Assembly (NCBI GenBank): GCA_026785965.1
Contig: JAJAYY010000182.1
Coordinates: 1 to 7,010 of the forward strand
Source of the DNA: Sphingomonas bacterium
GTDB taxonomy: Bacteria > Pseudomonadota > Alphaproteobacteria > Sphingomonadales > Sphingomonadaceae
Length of the DNA: 7,010 bases
Reading direction: 5' to 3'
A program made the translations under genes and the position numbers. Under the pieces are notes generated by a model. That model was not told the DNA's origin. It saw nothing but the letters and a program-made list of their open reading frames with translations, and searched no databases. This document shows positions 1 through 5,383 of this stretch, one piece after another; position 1 is the first letter of the stretch; each line of letters opens with the position of its first letter.

Positions 1-233
1 ACCTCAGATTGCGCGGACCGGGCGAGATATTGGGCACGCGCCAGTCGGGCGAGCATGGCTTCAAGGTCGCCTCGCCCGAAGACGTCGCCGAACTGGCCCC
101 GGTCGCCCAGTCCGACGCGCGCCTGCTGCTCGATCGCGACGGCGGCCTCGCCAGCGAACGCGGCCAGGCGGCGCGGCTGTGCCTCTATCTGTTCGAACGC
201 GACGCGGCGGTGGGGCTGTTGCGTTCAGGGTGA
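1..233 (+). CDS. recG: ATP-dependent DNA helicase RecG, C-terminal end (partial)
   Basis: Only the last 76 complete codons (from base 3) and the TGA at 231-233 are present; the start lies left of the window. The first residues read LRLRGPGEILGTRQSG, and the following FKVA segment completes the block found just after helicase motif VI in RecG; E. coli RecG has nearly the same string. In this family the region belongs to the translocation (TRG) end of the motor, which couples ATP hydrolysis to reversal of stalled replication forks and branch migration of Holliday junctions in the cytoplasm. The remaining 50 or so residues are a variable helical tail, as expected. The gene ends 10 bp before the convergent tyrS stop, leaving no room for a separate terminator. 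Identity is secure; nothing can be said of the missing N-terminal wedge and helicase domains. Confidence 0.93.
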   Translation, partial: LRLRGPGEILGTRQSGEHGFKVASPEDVAELAPVAQSDARLLLDRDGGLASERGQAARLCLYLFERDAAVGLLRSG

Positions 234-243
234 GATCAGCGGG

Positions 244-1470
244 TCAGGCGGTCAGCAATCCGTGGCGCTTCTTGCCGAGGCTCAGCTTCAACGGCTCATC
301 CCCCTCCAGCATCACGACAAATGCCGGATCGCCGATCGTCACCCCGTTCAACCGCACCGCGCCCTCGGCGATCTTGCGCCGCGCCTCGCCGTTCGATGCC
401 GCGAACCCCAGCGCGGTCAAGGCATGGACAATCCCGATCTGGCCTTCGGCGACACGCAGCGTTGGCAAATCCTCGCCCGTTGCGCCTTCCTCAAAGACCC
501 GCCGCGCGGTTTCCGCAGCTGCTTCAGCAGCGTCGTGACCGTGGAGCATCGTGGTCGCCTCATTTGCCAACCGAATCTTGAGTTGGTTGAGTTCAGCGCC
601 TTGAAATTTCGCTAACAGAGCGATCTCTAACACTGGTATATCGGTGAACAATTTGAGGAAGCGCACGACATCGCCATCGGCGGTATTGCGCCAGAATTGC
701 CAATAATCATACGCACTAAGCTGATCGGCGTTGAGCCATACCGCGCCGCTCGCGGTCTTGCCCATCTTCGCTCCGTCCGCGGTGGTGATGAGCGGCGTCG
801 TCACGCCGTACAAGTCGGCCCCGTCCATCCGCCGGCCAAGCTCGATGCCGTTGACGATATTGCCCCACTGGTCCGATCCGCCGAGCTGCAGTCGGCATCC
901 CAAGCGCAGCGCCAGCTCGCGGAAGTCATACGCTTGCAAGATCATGTAGTTGAATTCGAGGAAGGTCAGCGGCTGCTCGCGTTCAAGCCGCAATTTGACC
1001 GAATCGAAAGTCAGCATGCGGTTGACGGTGAAATGCGGCCCGACGGTGCGCAGCAAATCGAGGTAGCCAAGCTTGCTTAGCCACAGGTCATTGTCGACCA
1101 GCACCGCATCGGTCGGCCCGTCGCCGAAGACAAGGAAATGCTCGAACACCCGGCGGATCGAGGCGATGTTGGCCTGGATATCGGCCTCGGTCAGCAGTTT
1201 GCGGCTCTCGTCCTTGCCCGACGGGTCGCCAACCTTGGTCGTTCCCCCACCCATCAGCACGATCGGCTTGTGCCCCGCCTGCTGCAGCCGCCGCAGCATC
1301 ATGATCTGGACCAGGCTGCCGACGTGCAGGCTCGGCGCGGTGGCGTCGAACCCGATATAGCCCGGCACGATTTCCTTTGCCGCGAGGGCATCGAGCGCCG
1401 CAGCGTCGGTCGCCTGGTGGATGTAGCCACGTGTCTCAAGCAAGCGGAGGAGGGTGGAGGAGTAGGTCAT
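244..1470 (-). CDS. tyrS: Tyrosyl-tRNA synthetase
   Basis: Class I aminoacyl-tRNA synthetase that activates tyrosine with ATP and charges tRNA-Tyr in the cytoplasm. The 408-residue product is the normal length for a bacterial TyrRS. Visible landmarks: a HIGH-type motif HVGS (residues 49-52), a [13 protein letters not shown] stretch (74-86), the tyrosine-site segment YMILQAYDF (175-183), GGSDQWGN (197-204), a KMSKS-type loop KMGKT (235-239) and a C-terminal S4-like RNA-binding domain from about 345 to 405 ([14 protein letters not shown]). HVGS and KMGKT are ordinary variants in bacterial TyrRS, so the enzyme looks intact. The ATG at 1468-1470 gives the expected N-terminus, although the bases just upstream contain no strong Shine-Dalgarno. 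It is transcribed divergently from the GIY-YIG gene, so its promoter must lie in or beyond the 87 bp spacer, which contains a copy of a dispersed repeat. No T-box or other leader structure was seen. Confidence 0.97.
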   Translation of the reverse strand: MTYSSTLLRLLETRGYIHQATDAAALDALAAKEIVPGYIGFDATAPSLHVGSLVQIMMLRRLQQAGHKPIVLMGGGTTKVGDPSGKDESRKLLTEADIQANIASIRRVFEHFLVFGDGPTDAVLVDNDLWLSKLGYLDLLRTVGPHFTVNRMLTFDSVKLRLEREQPLTFLEFNYMILQAYDFRELALRLGCRLQLGGSDQWGNIVNGIELGRRMDGADLYGVTTPLITTADGAKMGKTASGAVWLNADQLSAYDYWQFWRNTADGDVVRFLKLFTDIPVLEIALLAKFQGAELNQLKIRLANEATTMLHGHDAAEAAAETARRVFEEGATGEDLPTLRVAEGQIGIVHALTALGFAASNGEARRKIAEGAVRLNGVTIGDPAFVVMLEGDEPLKLSLGKKRHGLLTA

Positions 1471-1557
1471 GAGAGCCGACTAGCATTGGCCACAGCCTAA
1501 ACATACCCGTTCGTCCTGAGCTTGTCGAAGGGCCGTACTTGGCTTTAGCGTCGGCGG
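1471..1557. promoter_or_regulatory. Divergent spacer between tyrS and the GIY-YIG gene
   Basis: This 87 bp spacer separates two divergent start codons and should hold at least the tyrS promoter. I could not pick out convincing -35/-10 boxes. About 35 bp of it is the left copy of the dispersed repeat listed separately. The 18 bp between that repeat and the GIY-YIG ATG holds only a weak purine stretch (CGGCGG) right against the start, so translation of the nuclease is probably inefficient. Confidence 0.35.
1505..1539 (+). repeat. Dispersed palindromic repeat, left copy
   Basis: A 35 bp unit containing TCCTGAGCTTGTCGA. It matches the reverse complement of 1831-1865 with three mismatches, and 25 bp (1507-1531) match perfectly. 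The ends TTCG/CGAA make it an imperfect palindrome. I recognise the core as an abundant intergenic repeat of sphingomonad genomes (from memory, not searched). It lies 18 bp before the GIY-YIG start codon and in the probable tyrS promoter region. Confidence 0.85.
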
Positions 1558-1887
1558 ATGACGTTCTGGGTCTATATGCTTCACTGCAAGGGCGGCGTTT
1601 TCTACGTCGGGCATAGCGACGATCTCGAACGACGGGTGCATCAGCACCAGGCGGGTCTCACCAAGGGCTTCACGAGCGACAAATTGCCCGTCGAGCTGGT
1701 ATGGAGTGAGGGGTTTGCGACCCGCCTCGAGGCGGTAGAGAGCGAACGGCGGATCAAGGGCTGGAGCCGGGCCAAGAAACTGGCGCTGATCCGAGGAGAC
1801 TGGGGCGAGATTTCACGGCTGGCCAAGGGAAGAACGGTCCTTCGACAAGCTCAGGACGAACGGATTAAGGGTCCGGCCAGTGATTGA
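1558..1887 (+). CDS. Small GIY-YIG nuclease domain protein (YhbQ/COG2827-like)
   Basis: A 109-residue, single-domain GIY-YIG protein. The first strand is VYM (5-7) and the second YVG (16-18), the diverged form of GIY...YIG common in this small family. LERRVHQH (23-30) carries the conserved arginine and ESERRIKGWSR (61-71) the probable metal-binding glutamate (E63). With Y6/Y16, the Arg and the Glu present, it could be an active endonuclease; the biological substrate of stand-alone members is poorly known. There is no DNA-binding or UvrC-like partner domain. The start is fixed by the need to keep the first strand. The core ends near residue 91; residues 92-103 are encoded by the right copy of the flanking repeat, and the stop lies just beyond it, overlapping the DOMON gene start by 8 bp. 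Inverted repeats on both sides suggest a link between nuclease and repeat, which is inference. Confidence 0.88.
   Translation: MTFWVYMLHCKGGVFYVGHSDDLERRVHQHQAGLTKGFTSDKLPVELVWSEGFATRLEAVESERRIKGWSRAKKLALIRGDWGEISRLAKGRTVLRQAQDERIKGPASD
1831..1865 (-). repeat. Dispersed palindromic repeat, right copy, inverted
   Basis: This is the reverse complement of the unit at 1505-1539, with perfect identity over 1839-1863 and three mismatches over 35 bp. It can form a GTCCT/AGGAC stem with an 11-base loop. It lies inside the 3' end of the GIY-YIG frame, where it is read as RTVLRQAQDERI, and ends just before the ribosome binding site of the next gene (TTAAGGG, about 1865-1871). Together the two copies bound a 361 bp unit holding only the nuclease gene. 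Confidence 0.87.
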
Positions 1888-2392
1888 AGCGAATCTCGTC
1901 CCGCATCCGGACCATCCGCCGCTCGACGTCACTGCGATCGACGCATCGGTCTGGCATGGAGATGGCCGCTGGCACTTCCGCTTCCTGCTCGACGGGACCG
2001 ACCGGCTCATTAACCCCGATCCGCCCAAGTCGGGCCGCGCTGACGATTTGTGGAAGACCACCTGTTTTGAGGCATTCGTCGGTGGAGCAGGGGGTGCCTA
2101 TCTTGAACTGAACTTCTCCCCCTCGGGCCAATGGGCCGCCTACGCCTTCGACGGTCCCCGCCAGGGAATGAGCAACGCTGACGCTGACGTTGACGTCTGG
2201 CTCGAAGGCGGCGAGGATTGGATTGCAGTCGAGGCAGCGGTTTCCACCCATTTCGCGCCGAATTCGCCGCTCGGTCTCACCGCCGTCATCGAGGAGCAGG
2301 ACGCCCGCAAGAGCTATTGGGCGCTCGCCCACCCGTCAGGCAAACCCGATTTCCACGACCCCTCTTGCTTCATCGCCCGCCTGCCGGAATAG
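1880..2392 (+). CDS. DOMON-like domain protein
   Basis: The 170-residue product has the look of the small DOMON-like (family 9 carbohydrate-binding-module-like) proteins of alphaproteobacteria. It has a beta-rich body with DGRWHFRFLLDGTDRL (28-43), the motif DDLWKTTCFEAFVG (55-68), then YLELNFSPSGQWAAYAFD (74-91), and ends in a DPSCFIARLPE strand. WKTTCFEAF and LELNFSPSGQWAAY are the hallmarks I rely on. DOMON domains bind sugars or haem; no haem-binding Met/His pair is evident and no enzyme motif is seen. There is no signal peptide or membrane span, so it should be cytosolic. The GTG at 1880 is chosen because AAGGG lies about 8 bp upstream and the conserved part begins soon after; it overlaps the GIY-YIG stop. 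The NamZ-type gene follows after 7 bp, so the two are probably cotranscribed and may share a cell-wall sugar ligand (inference). Confidence 0.75.
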   Translation: MIEANLVPHPDHPPLDVTAIDASVWHGDGRWHFRFLLDGTDRLINPDPPKSGRADDLWKTTCFEAFVGGAGGAYLELNFSPSGQWAAYAFDGPRQGMSNADADVDVWLEGGEDWIAVEAAVSTHFAPNSPLGLTAVIEEQDARKSYWALAHPSGKPDFHDPSCFIARLPE

Positions 2393-2399
2393 CGGGCGT

Positions 2400-3599
2400 A
2401 TGAAATTCGGTATCGAACGGCTGCTCGCCGACCCCGCGCTTCGCGCCCCGCTGATCGGAAAGCGCGTCGCATTGCTCGCCCACCCCGCTTCGGTGACCCG
2501 CGATTTGACCCACAGCCTCGACGCGCTCGCCGCGCTCGGCGACGTCAAGCTTTCGGCCGCGTTCGGACCGCAGCATGGCCTGCGCGGCGACAAGCAGGAT
2601 AATATGGTCGAGACCGAGGATAGTATCGATCCGGTCCACGAAATCCCGGTGTTCAGCCTGTACGGCGAAGTCCGCCGCCCGACCCCCGAAATGATGGCCA
2701 GTTTCGATGTCATATTGATCGACCTGCAGGACCTCGGCTGCCGGATCTACACCTTCATCACGACCTTGCTCTACATGCTCGAAGCGGCCGCAAGCCACGG
2801 CAAGGCGGTGTGGGTGCTCGACCGCCCCAATCCCGCCGGGCGCCCGGTCGAGGGGCTGACGCTGCGTCCCGGTTGGGAGAGCTTCGTCGGCGCCGGGCCG
2901 ATCCCGATGCGCCACGGGCTGACGCTCGGCGAACTTGGGGCGTGGTTTGTCGACCATTTCAAGCTCGACGTCGATTATCGCGTGATCGAGATGGAGGGCT
3001 ATCAGCCCGACGAAGCGCTGGGTTTCGGCTGGCCGACCGACCGCGTGTGGATCAACCCGTCGCCCAACGCCCCCAACCTCAACATGGCGCGCTGCTATGC
3101 GGGGACGGTGATGCTCGAAGGCGCGACGCTGAGCGAGGGCAGGGGGACGACGCGCCCGCTGGAACTGTTCGGGGCGCCCGACATCGAGGCGCGCGATTTG
3201 ATCAAGGTGATGCGCGACCTGGCGCCCCACTGGCTGACCGGCTGCACGCTGCGCGACATCAGCTTCGAACCGACTTTCCACAAGCATGTCGGGATATTAT
3301 GCAGCGGGGTGCATATTCATGCCGAAGGCGACGCCTACGACCACGCCGCGTTCAAGCCGTGGCGAGTCCAGGCGCTCGCCTTCAAGGCGATCCGCGCGAT
3401 CTTCCCGGGATACGATCTGTGGCGCGATTTCCCCTACGAATATGCCTTCGGGAAGCTGCCGATCGACGTCATCAATGGCGGCCCTGCGTTGCGCGAGTGG
3501 GTCGATGATGCGGCGGCAGAGGTGGGCGACCTGGAGGCGCTGGCCCAGCCGGACGAAGCGGCATGGCAGGCCGAGGTCGTTGATCACCTTATCTATTGA
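2400..3599 (+). CDS. DUF1343 / NamZ-type exo-beta-N-acetylmuramidase (GH171)
   Basis: A 399-residue protein covering the whole DUF1343 family. Conserved blocks in order: RVALLAHPASVT (22-33), FGPQHGLRG (55-63), the short SLYG (87-90), DLQDLGCRIYTF (108-119), LDRPNPAGR (140-148), MRHGLTLGELG (170-180), the NPSPNAPNL stretch (219-227), LSEGRGTTRPLELFGAP (244-260) and the C-terminal DFPYEYAFGKLPID (343-356). Characterised members (B. subtilis NamZ, Tannerella NamZ) release N-acetylmuramic acid from the non-reducing end of peptidoglycan fragments, feeding MurNAc recycling. The ATG at 2400-2402 is chosen because an upstream in-frame extension to 2190 would run through the DOMON gene and is not family-like. 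The ribosome site is weak and the stop of the DOMON gene is only 7 bp away, which suggests translational coupling. There is no signal peptide, unlike secreted relatives, so the substrate would be cytosolic muropeptide-derived sugar. Confidence 0.9.
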   Translation: MKFGIERLLADPALRAPLIGKRVALLAHPASVTRDLTHSLDALAALGDVKLSAAFGPQHGLRGDKQDNMVETEDSIDPVHEIPVFSLYGEVRRPTPEMMASFDVILIDLQDLGCRIYTFITTLLYMLEAAASHGKAVWVLDRPNPAGRPVEGLTLRPGWESFVGAGPIPMRHGLTLGELGAWFVDHFKLDVDYRVIEMEGYQPDEALGFGWPTDRVWINPSPNAPNLNMARCYAGTVMLEGATLSEGRGTTRPLELFGAPDIEARDLIKVMRDLAPHWLTGCTLRDISFEPTFHKHVGILCSGVHIHAEGDAYDHAAFKPWRVQALAFKAIRAIFPGYDLWRDFPYEYAFGKLPIDVINGGPALREWVDDAAAEVGDLEALAQPDEAAWQAEVVDHLIY

Positions 3600-3613
3600 G
3601 CAATGGAACCGTG

Positions 3614-3643
3614 ACGTCCGCTTTCGACCCATTGCGGACATTC
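3614..3643 (+). repeat. GTCCGC/GCGGAC dispersed palindrome, copy A
   Basis: GTCCGC (3616-3621) pairs perfectly with GCGGAC (3634-3639) across a 12-base loop. It lies 16 bp after the NamZ-type stop and could also end that transcript, though no T-run follows. The same design recurs at 3974-4003, and its left half recurs inverted at 3741-3750. I recognise the sequence as a common sphingomonad intergenic repeat (from memory). Confidence 0.7.
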
Positions 3644-3740
3644 GATTAGTCCGACAAAGTAGCGCAGGTGTGGGTTATGGTACAGCTATTGATCGCCTCC
3701 AGTGTGCCACTGCATTTCGTCCGGCGATGTCTGTTGGTAG

Positions 3741-3750
3741 AAGCGGACGT
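3741..3750 (-). repeat. Inverted half copy of the GTCCGC repeat (copy B)
   Basis: AAGCGGACGT is the exact reverse complement of 3614-3623. Only half of the palindrome is visible, and it faces copy A, giving a REPIN-like arrangement of two repeats in opposite orientation separated by about 117 bp. Confidence 0.5.
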
Positions 3751-3755
3751 TCTAG

Positions 3756-3766
3756 AAGGAAAGGAG
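3756..3766 (+). promoter_or_regulatory. Strong ribosome binding site of the small membrane protein gene
   Basis: AAGGAAAGGAG contains a nearly full anti-16S match (AAGGAG) and ends 7 bp before the GTG at 3774. It is the best Shine-Dalgarno in the window, and it decides the call and the start of the following short gene. Confidence 0.75.
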
Positions 3767-3773
3767 TGCCGCC

Positions 3774-3929
3774 GTGACATTGGCAGACGTTAAAGTTTGT
3801 ACGGGGCGCAAAATATTGAAAATTGCGTTCATCATTATCCTCTTTGGCGGATACTTGGTGGGAAAGTACATGGCTCTGCGCGAAAATCAACGCGACGCTG
3901 CGCCGTCTGGACTGAGCGCGACCGGCTGA
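3774..3929 (+). CDS. Small single-span membrane protein of unknown function
   Basis: This 51-codon frame starts at GTG and ends with TGA at 3927-3929. The predicted product begins MTLADVKVCTGRK, has one hydrophobic segment ILKIAFIIILFGGYLVGKY (14-32) and ends in a short polar tail rich in Arg, Asp, Ala and Ser. Lysines and an arginine before the span (K7, R12, K13, K16) and K31 after it leave topology uncertain, with a slight bias to an inside N-terminus. I do not recognise a family. Support comes from the excellent ribosome site 7 bp upstream and a clean transmembrane pattern. Codon use (ATA, TTG, AAA, ATT) is richer in A/T than in neighbouring genes, fitting an accessory or recently acquired gene. 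It lies alone among repeats, and a hairpin follows 10 bp after the stop. A toxin-like or small regulatory membrane peptide is possible, but no evidence favours either. Confidence 0.62.
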   Translation: MTLADVKVCTGRKILKIAFIIILFGGYLVGKYMALRENQRDAAPSGLSATG

Positions 3930-3939
3930 TCATGAAAGC

Positions 3940-3959
3940 CTGCCGCTTCACAACGGCAG
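3940..3959 (+). terminator. Hairpin after the small membrane protein gene
   Basis: CTGCCG (3940-3945) pairs perfectly with CGGCAG (3954-3959) around an 8-base loop, 10 bp after the stop codon. There is no following T-run, so intrinsic termination is uncertain; position is the main support. Confidence 0.4.
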
Positions 3960-3973
3960 CACAGCGGCTTTGA

Positions 3974-4003
3974 AATGTCCGCTTTCCACCTTTAGCGGAT
4001 GTT
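3974..4003 (+). repeat. GTCCGC-type dispersed palindrome, copy C
   Basis: TCCGCT (3978-3983) pairs with AGCGGA (3994-3999) around a 10-base loop. The left arm and loop start (GTCCGCTTTC) are identical to copy A at 3616-3625, and the rest has drifted. Same orientation as copy A. Confidence 0.65.
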
Positions 4004-4055
4004 AGCCGACCGCTTCGTCGACAGTATGCCAGGGTGGGCGCGGTCTCCACGATGG

Positions 4056-4076
4056 ATGCTGAAACGAGTTCAGCAT
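4056..4076. repeat. Perfect 8 bp palindrome, third dispersed repeat family
   Basis: ATGCTGAA (4056-4063) and TTCAGCAT (4069-4076) are exact inverted arms with the 5-base loop ACGAG. It lies 14 bp beyond the 3' end of the VWA gene, so it could act as a transcript end or stability hairpin for that leftward gene. No T-run follows on that strand. I recognise the unit as a frequent sphingomonad intergenic palindrome, whose false translation reads MLKRVQHD. Confidence 0.72.
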
Positions 4077-4090
4077 GACTGGTTTCGCGA

Positions 4091-5272
4091 TCAGCGTTTG
4101 CGGCTCAAGTCCCGCATCGCCTTATCGAGCCCGTCGAGCGTCAGTCCGTACATGCGATCGTTCATCAGCCGCCGGACGATCGCGGTCGAAGCGGAATGGC
4201 CCCAATAGACCTCCGGGATGGGGTTGATCCATGCCGCGCTCGGATAAGTGTCGGTCAGGCGCTTGAGCCAGGTCGCGCCCGCTTCCTCATTATAATGCTC
4301 GACCGAGCCACCGGCGTGAGTGATTTCATACGGGCTCATCGCGGCGTCGCCGACGATCACCAATTTGTGGTCGCGGCCATATTTGTGGAGCACATCGAGC
4401 GTCGGGGTCTTTTCGACGTGACGGCGGCGATTGTCCTTCCACACGCCTTCGTAAATGCAGTTGTGGAAATAATAATGTTCGAGATGCTTGAACTCGGTGC
4501 GGCACGCCGAAAACAGCTCTTCGGCGACCTTGACATGCCCGTCCATCGACCCGCCAATGTCGAGGAACAGCAGCAACTTGACCGCATTGTGCCGTTCGGG
4601 GCGCATGTGGACGTCGAGCCAGCCCTGACGCGCGGTGCCGTCGATCGTCGCGTCCATGTCGAGCTCATCGGCGGCGCCTTCGCGCGCAAACCGGCGCAAA
4701 CGCCGAAGCGCGACCTTGATGTTGCGCGTGCCGAGCTCGCGCTCCCCGTCGAGATCACGAAATTCGCGGCTCTCCCACACCTTGATCGCGCGCCCGTGGC
4801 GGCCGGGACCGCCGATCCGCACGCCCTCGGGATTAAACCCGCCATGCCCGAACGGCGAGGTGCCCCCGGTGCCGATCCACTTGTTGCCGCCCTCGTGCCG
4901 GCCATGCTGCTCGGCCAGCCGCTCCTTGAGCGCGGCCATGATCTCGTCCCATGACCCGAGCGCCTTGATCGCCTCCATCTGTTCGGGGGTAAGGTAGGTT
5001 TCGGCGATCCGCCTGAGCCATTCCTCGGGGATGTCGGTGGTCAGATCCTCGCCCGGCGGCGCCACCAGACCCTTGAACACCACGCCGAAAATCTGGTCGA
5101 AGCGGTCGAGCTGACTTTCGTCATGAACGAAGGTCGCGCGCGCCAGATAATAGAATTGGGTCGGCTCGGCGGCGATCACTTGCGCATCGAGCGCTTCGAG
5201 CAGCAGCAGATGCTCCTTGAGCGAAGCGGGGATCCCGCCGCGCCGAAGCGCTTCGACAAAGCCGATGAACAT
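4091..5272 (-). CDS. VWA domain protein, CoxE-like (COG3825)
   Basis: A 393-residue cytosolic protein with no signal peptide or membrane span. The N-terminal half is the CoxE-like helical region (FVEALRRGGIPASLKEHLLLLEAL, 5-28, with the motif split here only by normal sequence), followed by a Gly-rich linker (about 124-160, GTGGTSPFGHGGFNPEG). The C-terminal half is a von Willebrand factor A fold with LLLFLDIGGSMD (233-244) as the metal site and VIVGDAAMSPYE (305-316) as a later strand. The canonical DxSxS is DIGGS here, with the first Ser replaced by Gly, which I believe is common in this subfamily. Relatives work with a MoxR AAA+ ATPase as a chaperone-like pair that activates or loads metal into target enzymes; the target is unknown. 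A MoxR gene end occurs at 6824, beyond the chemoreceptor. The start is supported by AAAGGGGG 3 bp upstream of the ATG. Confidence 0.88.
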   Translation of the reverse strand: MFIGFVEALRRGGIPASLKEHLLLLEALDAQVIAAEPTQFYYLARATFVHDESQLDRFDQIFGVVFKGLVAPPGEDLTTDIPEEWLRRIAETYLTPEQMEAIKALGSWDEIMAALKERLAEQHGRHEGGNKWIGTGGTSPFGHGGFNPEGVRIGGPGRHGRAIKVWESREFRDLDGERELGTRNIKVALRRLRRFAREGAADELDMDATIDGTARQGWLDVHMRPERHNAVKLLLFLDIGGSMDGHVKVAEELFSACRTEFKHLEHYYFHNCIYEGVWKDNRRRHVEKTPTLDVLHKYGRDHKLVIVGDAAMSPYEITHAGGSVEHYNEEAGATWLKRLTDTYPSAAWINPIPEVYWGHSASTAIVRRLMNDRMYGLTLDGLDKAMRDLSRKR

Positions 5273-5383
5273 CGTCCCCCTTTGCCGCTGGTCCCGGATG
5301 GAGTCGAGGGGACGCTGTGGTTAACCCCGCCTTAGGAACTCCGCGCTACGCCAGTCGCAGACCGGACATGGGGATTTCGTCAC
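5273..5383. promoter_or_regulatory. Divergent spacer between the VWA and chemoreceptor genes
   Basis: These 111 bp lie between two divergent starts. The VWA side carries AAAGGGGG next to its ATG (reading leftward, 5276-5283). The chemoreceptor side has GGGGAT (about 5370-5375) 8 bp before its ATG. Promoters for both genes are expected here, unless the VWA gene is read from further upstream, which is unlikely because the intervening gene runs the other way. No operator palindrome stood out. Confidence 0.4.

Larger units (their letters stand above)
3600..3773. other. Repeat-bearing intergenic region after the NamZ-type gene
   Basis: No convincing gene is seen here. Bases 3614-3623 (ACGTCCGCTT) recur exactly inverted at 3741-3750, so a 137 bp stretch is bounded by inverted 10-mers. 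Its left end forms the hairpin described below and its right end lies 5 bp before the ribosome binding site of the small membrane protein. Short frames crossing it, such as one read leftward beginning MSAMGRKRT, are the kind of false translation these repeats give and are not called. A promoter for the small gene must be in here, but I could not identify its boxes with confidence. Confidence 0.55.

Noticed and set aside
1251..1470. Possible defect in the TyrRS active-site motifs (HVGS, KMGKT)
   Set aside because: Both variants are common in functional bacterial tyrosyl-tRNA synthetases.
244..1500. Several long frames on the + strand opposite tyrS
   Set aside because: They are antisense to a full-length, motif-complete TyrRS, have Arg/Pro/Ala-rich nonsense composition and no family resemblance; high GC explains their length.
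1505..1865. Insertion sequence bounded by inverted repeats
   Set aside because: No transposase, no target-site duplication apparent next to the repeats, and the right repeat is inside the coding frame; a repeat-associated gene is a better description than an IS.
2175..2195. Short tandem hexamer (ACGCTG-like, three units)
   Set aside because: It lies in frame in the DOMON gene coding ADADVDV; too short and imperfect to count as a functional repeat, although slippage is possible.
2190..2399. A 70-codon upstream extension of the NamZ-type frame
   Set aside because: It overlaps the DOMON gene in another frame and reads as Arg/Ser/Pro-rich sequence unlike DUF1343 N-termini; the ATG at 2400 begins the family-like sequence.
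2370..3287. A 305-codon leftward frame opposite the NamZ-type gene
   Set aside because: It covers the conserved DUF1343 coding strand and its product is rich in Arg, His, Gly and Val with no recognisable domain, typical of antisense frames in GC-rich DNA.
3297..4050. Leftward frames with MSAMGRKRT and RLTSAKGGKRT segments
   Set aside because: These are translations of the dispersed palindromes, a known source of false small proteins in sphingomonad annotation, with no ribosome site support.
3600..4090. CRISPR array or small RNA gene
   Set aside because: The repeats are palindromes of different families with irregular spacing and no spacer pattern; no tRNA-like or rRNA-like sequence was found.
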